From: Tetradesmus obliquus
Taxonomy: Eukaryota > Chlorophyta > Chlorophyceae > Sphaeropleales > Scenedesmaceae
DNA: 64,000 bases
Reading direction: 5' to 3'
Assembly (NCBI GenBank): GCA_030272155.1
Contig: CP126192.1
Span: forward strand, 8,404,501 to 8,468,500
A program made the position numbers and the translations under genes. Within the stretch, counting starts at the first letter, position 1, and each line of letters opens with the position of its first letter. Below the pieces are notes generated by a model that worked only from the letters and a program-made list of their open reading frames with translations, did not search any database and was not told where the DNA came from. Positions 14,727-27,143 of the stretch are shown piece after piece.

Positions 14727-14746
14727 CAGTCAGGCGAACCTGACTG
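14727..14746. repeat. Short perfect hairpin
   Basis: An 8-bp perfect inverted repeat (cagtcagg/cctgactg) with a cgaa loop lies just past the 3' end of the minus-strand helical-repeat gene. It could be chance or the remains of an inverted-repeat element. Confidence 0.5.
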
Positions 14747-14795
14747 GAGGGGACACAAAGGCGATGCCTCCACCAGCAAGACACGTCTAACACCC

Positions 14796-17466
14796 CTATA
14801 CAGGAGGTGCCCAGCTCCCGGACCAAAAAATAAGCAGAGAAGTTGAACCTCCACAGCCCCTTGGTGTGCTACAGCTCAATTGCATGCTGCACACACCCGA
14901 CAAACACTCAGTGCCAGCCGCCCCAACCGCTGCCGCCAGCAGCTGACGCAGCGCTGCAACGCCCTGTGAGGGCAGTGCCCCTTGCTCAGCTGCCTGCAGC
15001 AGGCCAGAAAGTGTATGACTGCCGAGCTGTGCTGCTGCTGCCAGCAGCGGCAGCTTGCACAGCTGCTGCACACTCTCAGCAGTACCCTGCTGCACAGCTG
15101 CACCAAACAACTGCAGCACCTGACCGCTGCTGGGCTGTGCTGCTGCTGGCAGCTTGCACAGTGGTGGGATGCTGAGAAAGCCAGCATCGCACTGCGCAGC
15201 AGCGTCAAGTGCTGCTACCACCTGCTGCCTGCTGAGCTGCGCTGCTGCTGGCAGCTCGCGAACCCTGTCCAAGCAGTCATCACTGCCGCAATGCTCGTTG
15301 TTATCTATAGCTGCTCCGAGTGCCAGGTTGATCCTTGCGGCTGCTGCTCAGCTGACCTGCTGCTGGCAATGCGCAGCAGACCCTCAGAGCAGTTGGCATC
15401 AACAGCTATATGCAGCAGCTGCCGTACCGCTGCCCCTCCCAGCTGCTATGTGGCGGAGAGCGCAGACAGCGTGTTGATGATCTCTCGCTGATAACTTGTC
15501 CAGCTGCCGTCAGTTGCTGTCCGGGCCGCCAGCAGCAGCTGCTGCACCACGTCACCGCTGAGCTGCTGCGCTGCTGGCAGCTTGCTGCACACATGCGGTG
15601 CGCCAGCTGCTGCTGCTGCCAGCAGCAGCTGCGCAAGCGCCTCACTGCTGAGCTGCTGCGCTGCTGGCAGCTTGCTGAGTGTCCGTGTGAGGTCAAAGCT
15701 GTGCACAGCAGCAACCTTGAGCGGCTGCAGCAGCTGCTCACTACTAAACCTCTCGGTTGCTGGATGCCTGCGTAGCTTGTCCCAGCTGACAGGCCATGGG
15801 TCTGACGATTCCTGCAGCTGTGCAGCTGCATTGCCAGAGTAGCTCTCTATTGCTGCGCACATCAGCTGCGAGACGTCTGTGCAGCTGAGCTCAGCGAATG
15901 CAGGCAGCGCCATGAGCCTGTCCAACAAGTAATGCATGCCATGCAGTGCACCCGCACCCAGGGGCTTCCTTTGGTACGCTGCCTGCAGCAGACTTGCCAC
16001 AGTTCCAGTGCTGAGTGCAACTGCTGCTGGCAGCCTGCGCAGAAGGGCTGTGAAGTACTCATAGTGCCCTGAGTCCACTGCAGCATGCAGCAGGCTCACC
16101 ACTGCAGTAATGTCCAGCTGGCAAAATGCCAGCGATTCAAACACGCCAAAGAAGACCCATCGGGGGCTCCTGTCCCAAGGATTTGAATCCAGATCGCTAT
16201 ATCCAGATTGCGTGGCCGCAGCTTCGTGCCAGTGCATGCCTGCTCTCAAAAGGGTGTCTACCTGTCCAGGGGTGAACTGCTGAGCTGCTGTTGAGCAGCA
16301 CAGCAGATCCACAACCTGAATAGATGCTGGGCCCTGTACTGCTGCCAGCAGCAGCAGCACTAGTGCTCCTGTGCTGATGGGGGCGATTGGCAGCTGCCAC
16401 AGCTGCCCCACGCAGTCATAATCTGTGAGCAGCTGCGTGAGCATTGCTTCACGTGTGTCTGCAAATATGTGCTGCTGCATGGATGCCAGTCCCACCATGT
16501 GTAGCACTGCTGCTGTGTGGTGCCGCGTTGCTGCTGTCAGCAGCAGCTTGCGAGCCACTGAAGGGTCCAGTAGCGCTGGCATGCGCCGCGCTGCTGCTGC
16601 TGCTGCTGTTGCTGGCACGCGCAGAGCCGCTGCTGTTGCTGTTGCTGGGTTGCTGCAGTTGAGCGCCAGCTGTAACAGCGCAGCTGCTTCACCTGCAGGC
16701 ATCCTGATGTGCGCCTGAGAACATAACACAGCGCAGGACAGCAGAGGACAGCAGCCAGTGGCAATGGGGTGTTTCAGTACACGTGTGTGGAGCAAGCACA
16801 ACTAGTGACTTTGAACCACAGTTAGCAGCGAGCGGTCTTTAAGGCACATGGCTTTGGGCACTGCAACAATGGCATCGGTGCTGCTGTGCAGCTGTCTACT
16901 GCGGTTGAAGGTAAACCATTGTGGTTATCAGGCTTGCACTGTTGGCTGCCACAACCACCACTCACCCAATCGCCCCCACAGCAGATGGACACCGCAACTG
17001 CTGGAATGTCAGTCCTGATACTCAGCTGCTGCTGCGCCTGCACCCACACCTGCACTCCTGCAAGCATGCTGTCAGCTGCAGCTAGTAGCTGTGCATACGT
17101 GATGCGCATGCCAGCCGACACCATGCGTACAGCGCAGTCCAGGGGCACTGCTGGGAGGCTGATGAGCCGCTTTGTGACACCTGCAGCACTGTCAGGCGCT
17201 GCACGCAGCAGCAGCGATGCCAGCCATGCAAGAGCCTGCCAGGCACAAGGCTGGTGGTGCTTGCGTTGACCATCTTCGCGTGCTGCAGCTATCGCTGCAT
17301 CCAAGAAGCAGGACGAGCTTTCAAGTATCAATTTCTCTATGTACGTTCTGAGGCTGCTGCTGCTTGCTGCAAGGCAGGCCAAGCCATGTACGCCGATCGT
17401 GCTCAGCACGGGGGAAACGTGCAGTGCTCTGGCTATACTGGGCTCGTCCGCGTGATAAAGGGCCAT
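14796..17466 (-). pseudogene. Leu/Ala-rich helical-repeat protein, probably disrupted
   Basis: Exon 1 (17466-16966, 167 codons, opening MALYHADEP) ends TGG|GTGAGT and joins in phase 0 to exon 2, which starts at 16714 (AHIRMPAGEAAALLQL). Exon 2 holds degenerate repeats of about 35 residues with the core LPAAQQLSSEALAQLLLAA, predicted as paired helices. It is not an ankyrin, TPR, PPR or OPR repeat that I can recognise. The frame stops at TAG (15446-15448), exactly where the repeat has a CAG Gln codon (AT-stop-QLGG matching AAQQLSGD). Recognisable repeat sequence continues past it, but shifts frame twice before 15290 and then runs to the end at 14796 (RELPAAAQLSRQQVV). Alternatively an intron (about 15497 to 15330, a weak A|GTTATC donor, an AGCAG acceptor) would remove the damage in phase. 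No function is assigned; such repeats usually bind proteins or RNA. Confidence 0.6.
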
Positions 17467-18775
17467 ATTGAAAAGATGCCCGTAAGAATGTTGAGGAACT
17501 TGTGTTGAGCCGGCTCTATGCACACGAAGTTGTATGCCCGTAGGTGGGCTCGCCCTGACAGGTCGCCAGGCGACAGTCACCGAACTTGTGACGTGGCAGC
17601 CAGACGCGCATGTGTGCGTGCCCAAGACTTCAATAAGATTTTTATGATTATGATTTCGTCCTGCAACCAGTAGATGACTGGTGATAGACTGCAGGAACAA
17701 AGGAAAGGCTGTACTTCTGGCTCTGTAGTGCCTGCCCCGTGCCGAAGCACAGCTCACCGTTGTGAAACTACAAGTGATTGCATTCACTGTTTCAATACAT
17801 TTGTGGCTGCCAGTACGGGCGTCCAGCCTGCAGCAATGGCTCCTTGCAGTGATGCAAAACAACTTCCTGCAAGCCTGAAGCCATCCTGCAGGTGCGCATG
17901 AGAATGGTGTCAACAACAGTATGCTCAGAGCCACGTCGTGTTCTTGATACAATCAATGCTTGTTTCACAGCCAAAACAGTGTCTTCATAACTACTGCACA
18001 GCACAGCCATGCACCCGCAGCAGCCGTGACAGCCGCCGCCTTTCATTCCATAACCAGCAAGTGATTCTGCGTAGTAGTAGACAGTGCTACAGCAGTGCAC
18101 AAGAGAGCACAACACGCTGCAAAGCCGGCCTCAGAGCACAGCCGCCAACAGCGCATCCATCACCACACACTGTGCAATCAACAGCTGACTTTGCGCACGC
18201 TGAAAAGGACACAGCACACTAACTTTTCTGTCTGAAACAGATGCCGCAGCTCTGCAACCAGCTGCAAAGTTGCCTATCAATATGGTTGCATTCCACGGCC
18301 ACCTAATAAAACCCAAGCCGCACGCAATGCAGAACTGGAGCAGCTAAAGCTCGGCTGACACAGGAGACCTTCACCTAGTCAGGCGAACACACCCATTGCC
18401 GGACCATTGGGCAATAGATGTGGCGAGACGCCGGCAGAAGACACCGCACAGCAGCTGCATGGTTGAACACCGTGGCCGCTCCTGATGCAACACAACTGCA
18501 CTAAGCACCCAGCACCACAGCTGACCAGACCAGCTGCGCATTCAGCTGCTGACAAACCACTCCACACAGTTTCACTCACCCCTGCTCAGCCCACCATCGC
18601 TCAGGCAGCAGCTCCAAGGCCTGTCTATCACAGCACCTGCTGCTTGTGGCGCAGCACTCGGCTATCAAGTGCCACTCCTGCTACACAGCTGCTGCTGCTG
18701 CTGCCATGGCCTTGCATGCTGCCGTTGCTGCTGCTGCTGCTGCTGCTGCTGCATCACACAGCCGCACATACGCAC
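17467..18775. other. Intergenic region with a possible LINE/SINE tail
   Basis: No exon is convincing. Around 17500-17656 a stretch ends in ttatgattatgatttcg, like the short-repeat tail of a non-LTR element. The rest is CAG/TGC-rich without a pattern I can name. It should hold the promoter of the minus-strand helical-repeat gene and the 3' UTR of PGRL1. Confidence 0.4.
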
Positions 18776-21700
18776 TTAGGCCTTGTTTGCCTTGCGTGCT
18801 GCTGCTGCCGCCTTCTTCGCTGCGGAGGCCGCCTTCTTCGCTGCTGCTGCTGCCATGGCCTCCGCCTTCTCCTCTGGCGTCTTATCCACCACGATCACGC
18901 GCTTGTTCAGATCGTACGTCAGATCAGCCTTGCAGCTGCTGCACTCCAGCACATTGACACCCCTGTTGCCAGACACAGTGAAGATATCTCCAAAGTAGGT
19001 GAAGTTGTCTGTGCCGCAGTTGGGGCAGGGGCCCTTCAGAATGGTGTGGTCCCGCAGCACCAGGTTTGTGATGCTGGTGGACAGCAGGTACAGGGTGGGC
19101 AGCACTACAGCCCACAGCACGATGATGCCGCCCGGGGGAGGCAGCTCCAGCAGGCTGGTCACCTCAAAGCCTGCAGCAGCAGCAGCAGCAGCAGCAGCAG
19201 CGGCAGCAGGAACACAGGGTTTGCCGTGGGTTAGTAGAGGGCCAGCTACACTGCGAGGCAGCAAGGGGTGCAGCAATTCTAGCTGCTGCAGTGCAGCATG
19301 ACTTTTGATAACCAGCACAACACCTGCCAGGCCCGCCCAGCAGCAGGGAAGCACCAGCAGTCGCCACACGGAACCTAGCAAACGCAGATGCCACACAAAT
19401 GCATGTGATCACAGAACTGCATGTGACCCCAGCCTCCGCTGAGTGAGGTCGTCAAGGCTGAGCAGGAAGCCCAGCAGCAGCTACCCCCAAACCCCAAAAG
19501 AACAGCAAGTAATCACAATCTACCACACTATTGTAAGGATGCACAGAAGTCCCCTTTGCAAATTACTGTTGAGGTTGTCCGCGCTGAACAGGAAGCCCAG
19601 CACTAGCTACCCCAAACCCTGTTACACCAAATGGTAAACTTGAATGACCCGTCACTGCACGTTCTTATGCACTGTTGAATGATAAAGGACATGACTCACC
19701 GGTGAGGTCGGCCAGGCTGAACAGGAAGCCGAGCACCAGCAGCAGACATGCCACTGAACTCGATTCATGCAGTACATTGTCGATACACTAAACACGATAG
19801 CTCACCGGTGAGGTCGTCCAGGCTGAACAGGACGCCCAGCACCAGCAGCGCCGCGGGCACGTTGAGCGCGGTCATGCGCAGGTAGTCAGGGTACGCGTCA
19901 CTGTACATCTTCTTGCTGTGGAGGGAGAAAGCGAAGGCAGGAAGCAGGCAGTGCAAGGAATTTTATACCCGAGCGTCAAGTGAGCATGGAGTGAGCACAA
20001 AGTACAGTGATGCTGGGGCATACATTATGTGAACAGGCAGCTGCGCATCACACAGAAGTTCCAACTGCAGCACTTGCAGCCGGTGACAGCTGTGCAACAC
20101 ACTGATGTACGAGTAGCTAGCACACTACTGCTGCACGCAGCAGCTGGCTGCTGTCGAGCTGGCCAGCACACTGATGTGCACGCCAGCATGTCACCAGCCA
20201 AAGCATCGCACTCACGAGCGGATGCTGCAGCGCGGCCCCTGCGCCGCCACCACGCTGGACTTGAGCTTCAGCTCAGCTTTGAGCGCGTCATAGTCGTCAT
20301 CGCTCATGATGGGCTGGCCCTGCAACAGCAGCAGCAGCAGCAATCAGGTGGCAGTGTGTGGGACAAGGTTGAGCGCGTCGTAGTCGTCATCGCTCATGAT
20401 GGGCGCGCCCTGCGGCAGCAGCAGCAGCAGCCGCAGCATTCAGGTGGCAGTGTGTGGAACAAGCTCGAGCATAGTATAGTCATCATTGCTCGTAAACGGC
20501 TCGGCCTGCAGCAGCAGCAGCAGCATCAGCAGGGATAGGTGCAACAACGTGTGACACACACACAGCTATGCAATGGCACGCGCGTTGTGGTGCAGCAACA
20601 CAACTGCAGCCAGCAACCACCACTCATGCAGTCCCAACTGACTGCAAATGCGCTCCGCAGCACCGAAAACTGCCACCACTGCTGGTTGACAGCCTCCAGG
20701 ACATTGACCGTACAAGTATCCCTCACAAACCGTTGAACCACGCTTGCTGCACCAGTGCTGCATGTTGCAGTGAGACGACGTGGCCTCCAGGAATCAAATC
20801 ACACTCAACAGCAACCCCCCCGCTGCCGCACCTTTTGGTAGGCCTGTGTCGCCTCCAGGAAGCGCTGCTCATCGCCGTCCAGGATGGCCACCTTGCTGCC
20901 CGCCCAGATGAGCTCCTCCTTGAGCAGCTCAAACTCCTCGTCAGTCAGCTTGGGCTTGTCGCCGTAGTAGTAGTCGGACATGGCCTCCAGGAACTCCTGC
21001 TCCAGCTCGCCTGAGAGTTTGCAGGAAAGCAGCAGCAGCACACAAAGCAGTGAATCCATGTGGCAGGCTTGTCACTGACAGCAGGAGGCCGAGATGACCT
21101 GCGGTGGTGTACAGGTTGCTCCTGCTCTGGCTCGCCTGTGCTTGCAGGAGCCCAGTAGCAGCATCTCCAGTAAAAACAGCAGTTGAATCACATGACTGGC
21201 CGAGTCAAAACAGTTTGACCCGTTTGACAAGGAACATGACAGGCCTGGTCAGACCAGTTTAGCCCACAGTTTGACTGACAGCAAGTTAGACCATTAGGGG
21301 CTGCTGGGAGGTTTGACTGTGTCAGGTGACAGCAATGACAGATGCTGCCGCTGTGGATGGGACTGGCTAATAGCTGGTTGCTGCGCTGGCAAGCATCGGC
21401 ATCAGTCACGGCCCGCTGTGGGAAGCAGCAGTTGCTGAAGTTAGATAGCCTTTGCATGATGCAGCTATTACCAGCTGCTCCTGCCAGGATACTACAAGGA
21501 TACTGGGGGAAGCTATCACTGCTGCAGCTTTAAGTGTCACGTGCTGGCGAGCTTGTGCATGATGTATGCTTTGCAGCTGCAGCTACTGCCCATGAGTAAA
21601 TTGTGCTGGACACATCTGCTCGTGGGTGCACCCTGCTGTGACAGCAGAGCGCACACCATGCTGCCTAGGCAGAGCACCTGGTGCTGCAAACAGCTACTGC

Positions 21701-22064
21701 TGCAGCAGCACGTATGCAGCTTGCATGGGCAGCATGGGGCGTAGCAGCTGCTCATGTAAGCTACACAAGCGGCCTGTCCTGCATCTTTCTCGTTTCCAGG
21801 ACCTAGATCGACGCATACAGCCCACCCACCAACAGTGCGGTTCTCCTGCCTGACGCGCTTGCCAGCGGAGTCCAGACTGCAGTAGTCTCCAGTGAGCTGC
21901 TCTCCCTCCTCGAATGTGGCTTCTGCAGTGGGTGGGGCCTCCGGCTGTGCCCTCACCAGCCACTTAGGAGAGTGCTGCAGGTGGGTGCGTGGAGCGAGCG
22001 TGCTGATCCTGCTGCTGCAGGGCCGCAGGGCCCTCAGGCCATTACGGGCGGATAGACACTGCAT
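18776..22064 (-). CDS. PGRL1: PGRL1 (PGR5-like 1), cyclic electron flow
   Basis: Five exons (22064-21830, 21010-20832, 20319-20216, 19915-19806, 19170-18776) join in frame into 340 residues. PGRL1 is a thylakoid membrane protein that, with PGR5, supports ferredoxin-dependent cyclic electron flow around photosystem I. The N-terminus (about 50 residues, rich in Arg/Ser/Ala) reads as a chloroplast transit peptide. Two membrane segments lie at about 185-205 and 223-245, separated by FSLDDLTGFEVTSLLELPPP. Six family cysteines are present: GDYCSLD (about 62), GPRCSIR (about 169), the CPNC pair (about 257/260) and the ECSSC pair (about 285/288). Residues 80-138 and 139-175 both carry the TDEE/SDDDYDxLK half-repeat of the family. 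The C-terminus has an unusual Lys/Ala-rich tail of about 30 residues (KKAASAAKKAAAAARKANKA). Exons 3 and 4 have decayed partial copies in adjoining introns. Confidence 0.95.
19445..19760 (-). repeat. Three donor-side copies of PGRL1 exon 4
   Basis: Around 19445-19482, 19568-19605 and 19700-19745 the end of exon 4 (LVLGFLFSL-D-LTG plus donor on the coding strand) recurs downstream of the true exon (19915-19806). The copies keep the CTCACCG|GTGAG-type context to different degrees. Confidence 0.85.
20340..20520 (-). repeat. Two acceptor-side copies of PGRL1 exon 3
   Basis: About 20365-20415 and 20460-20510 repeat the beginning of exon 3 (coding strand PIMSDDDYDALN-like), upstream of the true exon at 20319. 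Each copy is followed by its own CAG run, which on the coding strand is a CTG run before the acceptor. Confidence 0.9.
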
Positions 22065-24234
22065 GTTTCGCGTGTGTTTACTACGGCAACACCGGCACTA
22101 CTACAGTCAAGGCGCTGCTGCTATGGCAGCAGTTCAGCGAGCAAAACTGAGTTCTGTTGAAACACGTAATTTAGATGTAAATCATACTCGGTCCACGATG
22201 TAATTCCCTCCCCTGTCACCCGTGCTTGTCATTGCTCATTGGAAGATGATCAGGTGAAGCAAAGTCGGACGAATTATTTTGAGTGCGCTAGCTCATTGAC
22301 GCCTCCGAATAACCTGCAGCCTTCCTGGTGAGCCGCCAGAGGAGAGCCCCCTGATGTCGCTGCCCCTTGCCCCTAATGTGCAGAAGGGCAGCCCTGTCCT
22401 GTGCTACCCAGCAGCCTTCAAGGCTTGCCACTCTCTTTGTTGCACACGTTGGTTTATCATTTAAGCGTCACACAAAACCAACACCAATCCTGCCGAGCTA
22501 CACCCAGCACAGCTGCGGGGCTGCAGCGGCCAGCGCAGCATGCACAGCATGGTCAACAACACCCGCTGTAGCACCTCGCATCAACGCAGCTCACTTCCCC
22601 AGCGCTGCCATGCGGGCTGCAGGTGGCAGTGCAGTTTCAACAGCTGTGCAGGCGAGCTGCAGCGAGCTCCAGCACCCATCACAGTGCTTCTGCAGAAGCC
22701 TTTGCAGCTGCCAAGCCATGAGCTGAACACGCTGGCACTGCCAGCACGCGGTATGCCATTATTATGCTGGTAGGCCGTACATATCCGGCTATGCCAGTTT
22801 CCCCCCAGAATTTGCATGCGGCAACCAAAATAACCGCCGCTATCCTCAAAGCGTCAAGCAGTACATACAACGGTGGTAAAAAGGGCAAAACAGCGAGCCT
22901 GCTGTACACATACAGTAACCGGGCGTGGTCCATCCAGGCACCAGGAGCAGGCGTGGTCAGGAGCTACACGAAGCAGCAAGCGCTGCTGATAGTGACTCAC
23001 TCCTCGGAGGCCCATCACCATGGCAACACTTGTTCCCACACCGTGTGCAGCACGCGAAAAATGTCATATCACACCACGCCCTTGGGCATGCCTGCCCCAG
23101 TGATGCAACACAGCCGCTGTGTGCTCAGTCAGTGAAATCCAACCACCCCTGTTCACAAAACAAAACGCTCACAGGCTCATCAAGTGCTGAACATCGTGAG
23201 GTCACGCACACATAGCAGGCACCATACACAGATACTGTCACTGACCCAATCATGCAAACACCAACCTCGTAAAGCAACAACCGTGGTGAGCAGATCAGGT
23301 TGCCCAAGCCTGACATGGCACATGGCGCTTCACCAACAGATACAGCGCACAACAGGCGAGAATATATGAATGCCTTCTGCAGGGCGCCCAAGTGAGCCAA
23401 GCATATGCTGTCTGCTGCCATTGCGCTTGCTACATGTCGTCCTTGCAAACACACACCGGCCACAGATCACGCTGCTACAAATCATACAGTGCTCAACAGC
23501 AGCCAGGCACCAGACATCCACACAAGAACCCCATTTCTGCTGCAAAGGGCCAGCTCAAACCCATCAGCCAGCACATATCCCTTTCCTGCGCCAGCAGCAC
23601 ACTGAACCATCGTGCAAGCTAACAACCGAGCTGATACAAATAGGCGCCATTCCCTTCATTGTTGGTTGCCGTATTCCGCCACAGCCCAGAACAACTTCAC
23701 AGAGCAAGACATCCAGATGTCTGAAATCTACCTGTGCTGGAAAATGTAGGACAGTATCTGCAGTTTCGACTGATTGGGTACAGCCAGCGCAACAGATCAC
23801 AGCAGCACAGGCAAGCGCACCGCGGGTGCGCCTCTAAGCAGCAAGCACTGCACGCGCTTCCGCTGGTCAGTGATTCTAGCACACACATGCTGCCGCGCCC
23901 CACTACGCTACAAACTGCCTTGCCTCAAAGTGCCAACTGGTGCTGTTTCTTTTTGCAATACGAAATTGACACTTGAAAAACAGCGCATGACACATGAAAT
24001 TCAGCTCAGCCAATCCCACCATGTCATGCATTGGTCAAAGTAACAAGCAGAAACGCTGACTGTCGTGAGCCAAGCGCAATGTGTGTTACGTGCTCTAGGC
24101 CGGCAGTAGTACTGTCACACAAACTCCATTCCAGGATATCTTGCACCTCAACAGCAACGCCTGACCATGCAACAACCCCGCTAGCACTGCAGCTGTTACA
24201 GCACACATCCATGCAACCAGATGATGCTCAGCAC

Positions 24235-24510
24235 AAGCCATGTGTGATGCAAACCTGAGGCAAACCAGATGCATTTTGATGCAAACGTGATGCATTCCGA
24301 CGTAAACCTGAGGCAAACCTGATGCAGTCCTGATGTGAACCCGAAGCGGACCGCTTAACTAATTCAATCGGGGGCTGTACATGCTGCAAGTGCCCAGCAT
24401 GTCAGTCACATGCCATGCATACTGATGCAAACCTGATGCAGATCATTCAATCCACTCAACCGGGGGCTGCTCATGCTGCAAGTGCCCACCTACCGTGCCA
24501 CATGCATTGC
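24235..24510. repeat. Diverged gatgcaaacctga repeats and a ~90-bp duplication
   Basis: 24235-24350 holds about eight diverged copies of a 12-17 bp unit based on gatgcaaacctgag. Next to it, 24358-24420 and 24447-24510 are copies of one block with the shared string gctgcaagtgccca and cgggggctg. No gene overlaps. Confidence 0.7.
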
Positions 24511-24640
24511 ATCCCCGGCTCCCTGCACAACTGCATGAGATAAAAGCCATGTGACCTGATCATTCATTGCATTACTCAACCCTCCAGCCTGCGCAGAAAT
24601 CCACACTGTCACCACGCGAACGCCATGTCTGCAGCCCTGT

Positions 24641-25015
24641 CTACGGCTGCAGCAGCAGCTGCCGCAAGCGGTTCTCGCTCGCCCCGAGTGCCTGCGAGCA
24701 CTCGCCCACCTCCTGCCACCAGCGCTGCTGCTGCCGCGTCAGCAGCACAGCGCGCGCCGCTTCGTGCTGCTGCTGGTAGTGCTGCAGCAAGGGGCACAAC
24801 GCCCGGCAGCAGTTGGCGCAGCCACCAGAGGGCACATTTTCTGCTCCAGCAGATACCTCGCCAGGGGCTGACTCAGCCTTTGCAAGCGCCAATGCACTAG
24901 CAACAAAAGTTGCCACTGGGCCGCGGGGGTACGAGGCAACCAGCAGCAGCAGCAGCCCGCAGATACAGACGAGCACACACAGACACCCACTGGACACATG
25001 ACATGTGAACAGCAA
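24641..25015 (-). CDS. Possible last exon or separate small frame, unrecognised
   Basis: An open minus-strand frame runs from upstream of 25015 to a TAG at 24641. It has a hydrophobic start, a CANCCRALCPLL cysteine cluster and a Gln/Arg-rich helical end (QQQRWWQEVGECSQALG). It could be an alternative 3' end of the coiled-coil gene just upstream, or a chance frame in GC-rich sequence. I could not find a clean acceptor that joins it in phase. Confidence 0.25.
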   Translation of the reverse strand: MLFTCHVSSGCLCVLVCICGLLLLLVASYPRGPVATFVASALALAKAESAPGEVSAGAENVPSGGCANCCRALCPLLQHYQQQHEAARAVLLTRQQQRWWQEVGECSQALGASENRLRQLLLQP

Positions 25016-25026
25016 TGGGTCATGCT

Positions 25027-27096
25027 AGTGACGCAAGTGCCGAGACTGCTGCTGCTGCTTGTGCGTCAGGGGTGCAATCAGCTGCTGCGCCATGCAGCCG
25101 TATGGCAAGGAAATCATGCTCTCACACTTTCTGTCGACACAGTGCTGCTGCGTTGTTAGCGCGAGCAGCGTGGAGCTGCTGCTGCGCAATGCAGATGCAG
25201 TGCAAACAGTTGCTGTCCCGGAGGCGCTACAATTGTCACTTTTCCTTGCTGGCAAATGTCGCTAGCACGCAGCAGCTCACCAGGCACTTGGCAATCTGCA
25301 GGCGGGACAGTGTGTTGGTCATCACCATATGCAGCCAGACCATGTGCAGGTGGCGTGACTTCACGTGCCGCCCCAGCTGCCGATCTAGGTTGCCCCTGCC
25401 AACAGCTGCAGCTGCGCCCTTGCCACTGTTGCTGCTGCTGCTGTCGCTGTCCACTCCTGCCTCCGTTGCTGAAGATGTTGTGCATGCGCTTGCACATCCA
25501 GCTGCTGCTGCAGCTGTGGCAACTGGGCTTGCGCCGGCCACTGCTGCTGCTGCTGCCGCTGCGGGCTCAGCTTTGTCACCGCTGCCGCCCCCATCACGCC
25601 GCACCCTCATACGCGCCTGCTGTGCTGCCTCTGCAAACAGCCAGCCAGGGTTGTTGGCTCTGCTCATGAGTGCACTGCCCTCCCTGCTATGGTCATGGGA
25701 CAGCCGCTCAAACTCAGCCAGCGCAGCAGCCAGCTGCTGCACCTGCAGACAACAGCACAGCAGGGCCAGCGGCGTTGCGCAGCAAGGCTTAGAACGTGAC
25801 AGCCGCTCAAACTCAGCCAGCGCAGCAGCCAGCTGCTGCGCCTGCAGACATCAGTACAGCAGGGCCAGCGGTGTTGAACAGCAAAGTGAAGGGTGTGGCA
25901 GGCGCTGAAACTCAGCCAGCGCGGCAGCCAGCTGCTGCAGCTGCAGACAACAGCGCAGCAGGGACAGTTGCGTTGAACAGCAAGGCTTAGAATGTGACAG
26001 GCGCTCAAACTCAGCCAGCGCAGCAGCCAGCTGCTGCACCTGCGCATTGAAGCAGGCAGGCAGCGTCGAGTAGCAAGGTTTAGGGCGTGACTGACGGCTG
26101 CGCACCATGGCTTGCTGCACAACACCAAACTCAGGCAGCGCAGCAGCAAGCTGCTGCACCTGCACATTGAAGCGGGCAGCACTGTTTGTTTGCTTTGCAA
26201 TCTCTGCGCCATTCGCGGTTTCAAAATTTATGAATGACGTCTGCTGCACCTGCACAGTGGGGCAGGTGGCGCTGCATTCACAACATGACCAACAGCTGCC
26301 TGCCATGACTTGCAACACACATGTGCATGCTGAGTGTGAGCATGCGTGGAAACTCGACATAACATTTGCCACATGTCACGTGGTACATATAGGTAACAAC
26401 ATACAAATATCACATGTTATGTGAGATATCGCGTCGATTTTCAGTTGCTCCTACCTGCCAAGGTGTCAGCTCTATCCGCTTTGCCACACGCAGCCGGTGT
26501 GCTTCTGTCACGGGAACGCCCGCCTCTCCTGTCTCCAGGTTCACGAGCACCGATTGAAACATCGGTATGTGGTTGTGGCAGTGCGCAAGGTAGGTCAAAG
26601 TCTGCACCTCATCTACTATGCGCTTCAAGTGTTGCATGTGCGGGCCGTGGGCTGCTGCTGCTGCTGCTGGTGATGGTGATGGTGATGCTGCTGCTGCTTC
26701 TGCCTCACGTGTTGCAAGCTCAAGCAGCACTGCCAAACGGGTGAACAGGGACTGCGGCAGCAGCAGCAGCAGAAGAGGCAGCAGCAGCAGCAGCAGCAGC
26801 AGGGCCACGTGTAAGGTGTCTTGAGAAGCGCTGTCAATTGCCGACACTTGAGCTGACAAACTAATGACGTATGAGATGGAACTGTGCACAATGACACCTG
26901 CACAACACGCATCTTGTGCATCTCACTGTGTGACATGTAGGCGCTAGTAGTTCAGGTATGTCATGGCACACACAAACATGCCGCCTCACCTGCCAGTAGT
27001 TGCACCAGTCTTCTACACCCCACGACTGCACCAGCTGCACCTGTTCCAGTGTGGCGTTACGTCACAGCCGCATGACATAGCTGCCGTCAGCAGCCT

Positions 27097-27143
<47 letters not shown>

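Larger units (their letters stand above)
12421..14795. other. Intergenic region between convergent genes
   Basis: About 2.4 kb between the 3' ends of the transporter and the helical-repeat gene. I see no supported coding exon. It contains TGTAA on the plus strand at 12997-13001, and on the minus strand at about 14423-14427 and 14248-14252. These are candidate polyadenylation signals of the algal type for the two convergent genes. A TATA-like tataaaa at 13914-13920 has no gene I can attach to it. Confidence 0.5.
22065..25026. other. Intergenic region with tandem repeats
   Basis: About 3 kb between the PGRL1 start and the next minus-strand gene. No exon with both good splice sites and recognisable protein was found. 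Short frames such as 23370-23837 lack any conserved feature. Tandem repeats occupy 24230-24510. The region upstream of 22064 should include the PGRL1 promoter. Confidence 0.45.

Noticed and set aside
23370..23837. 155-codon plus-strand frame
   Set aside because: No start context, splice sites or recognisable residues; composition fits chance in a Ser/Thr/Gln-coding background.
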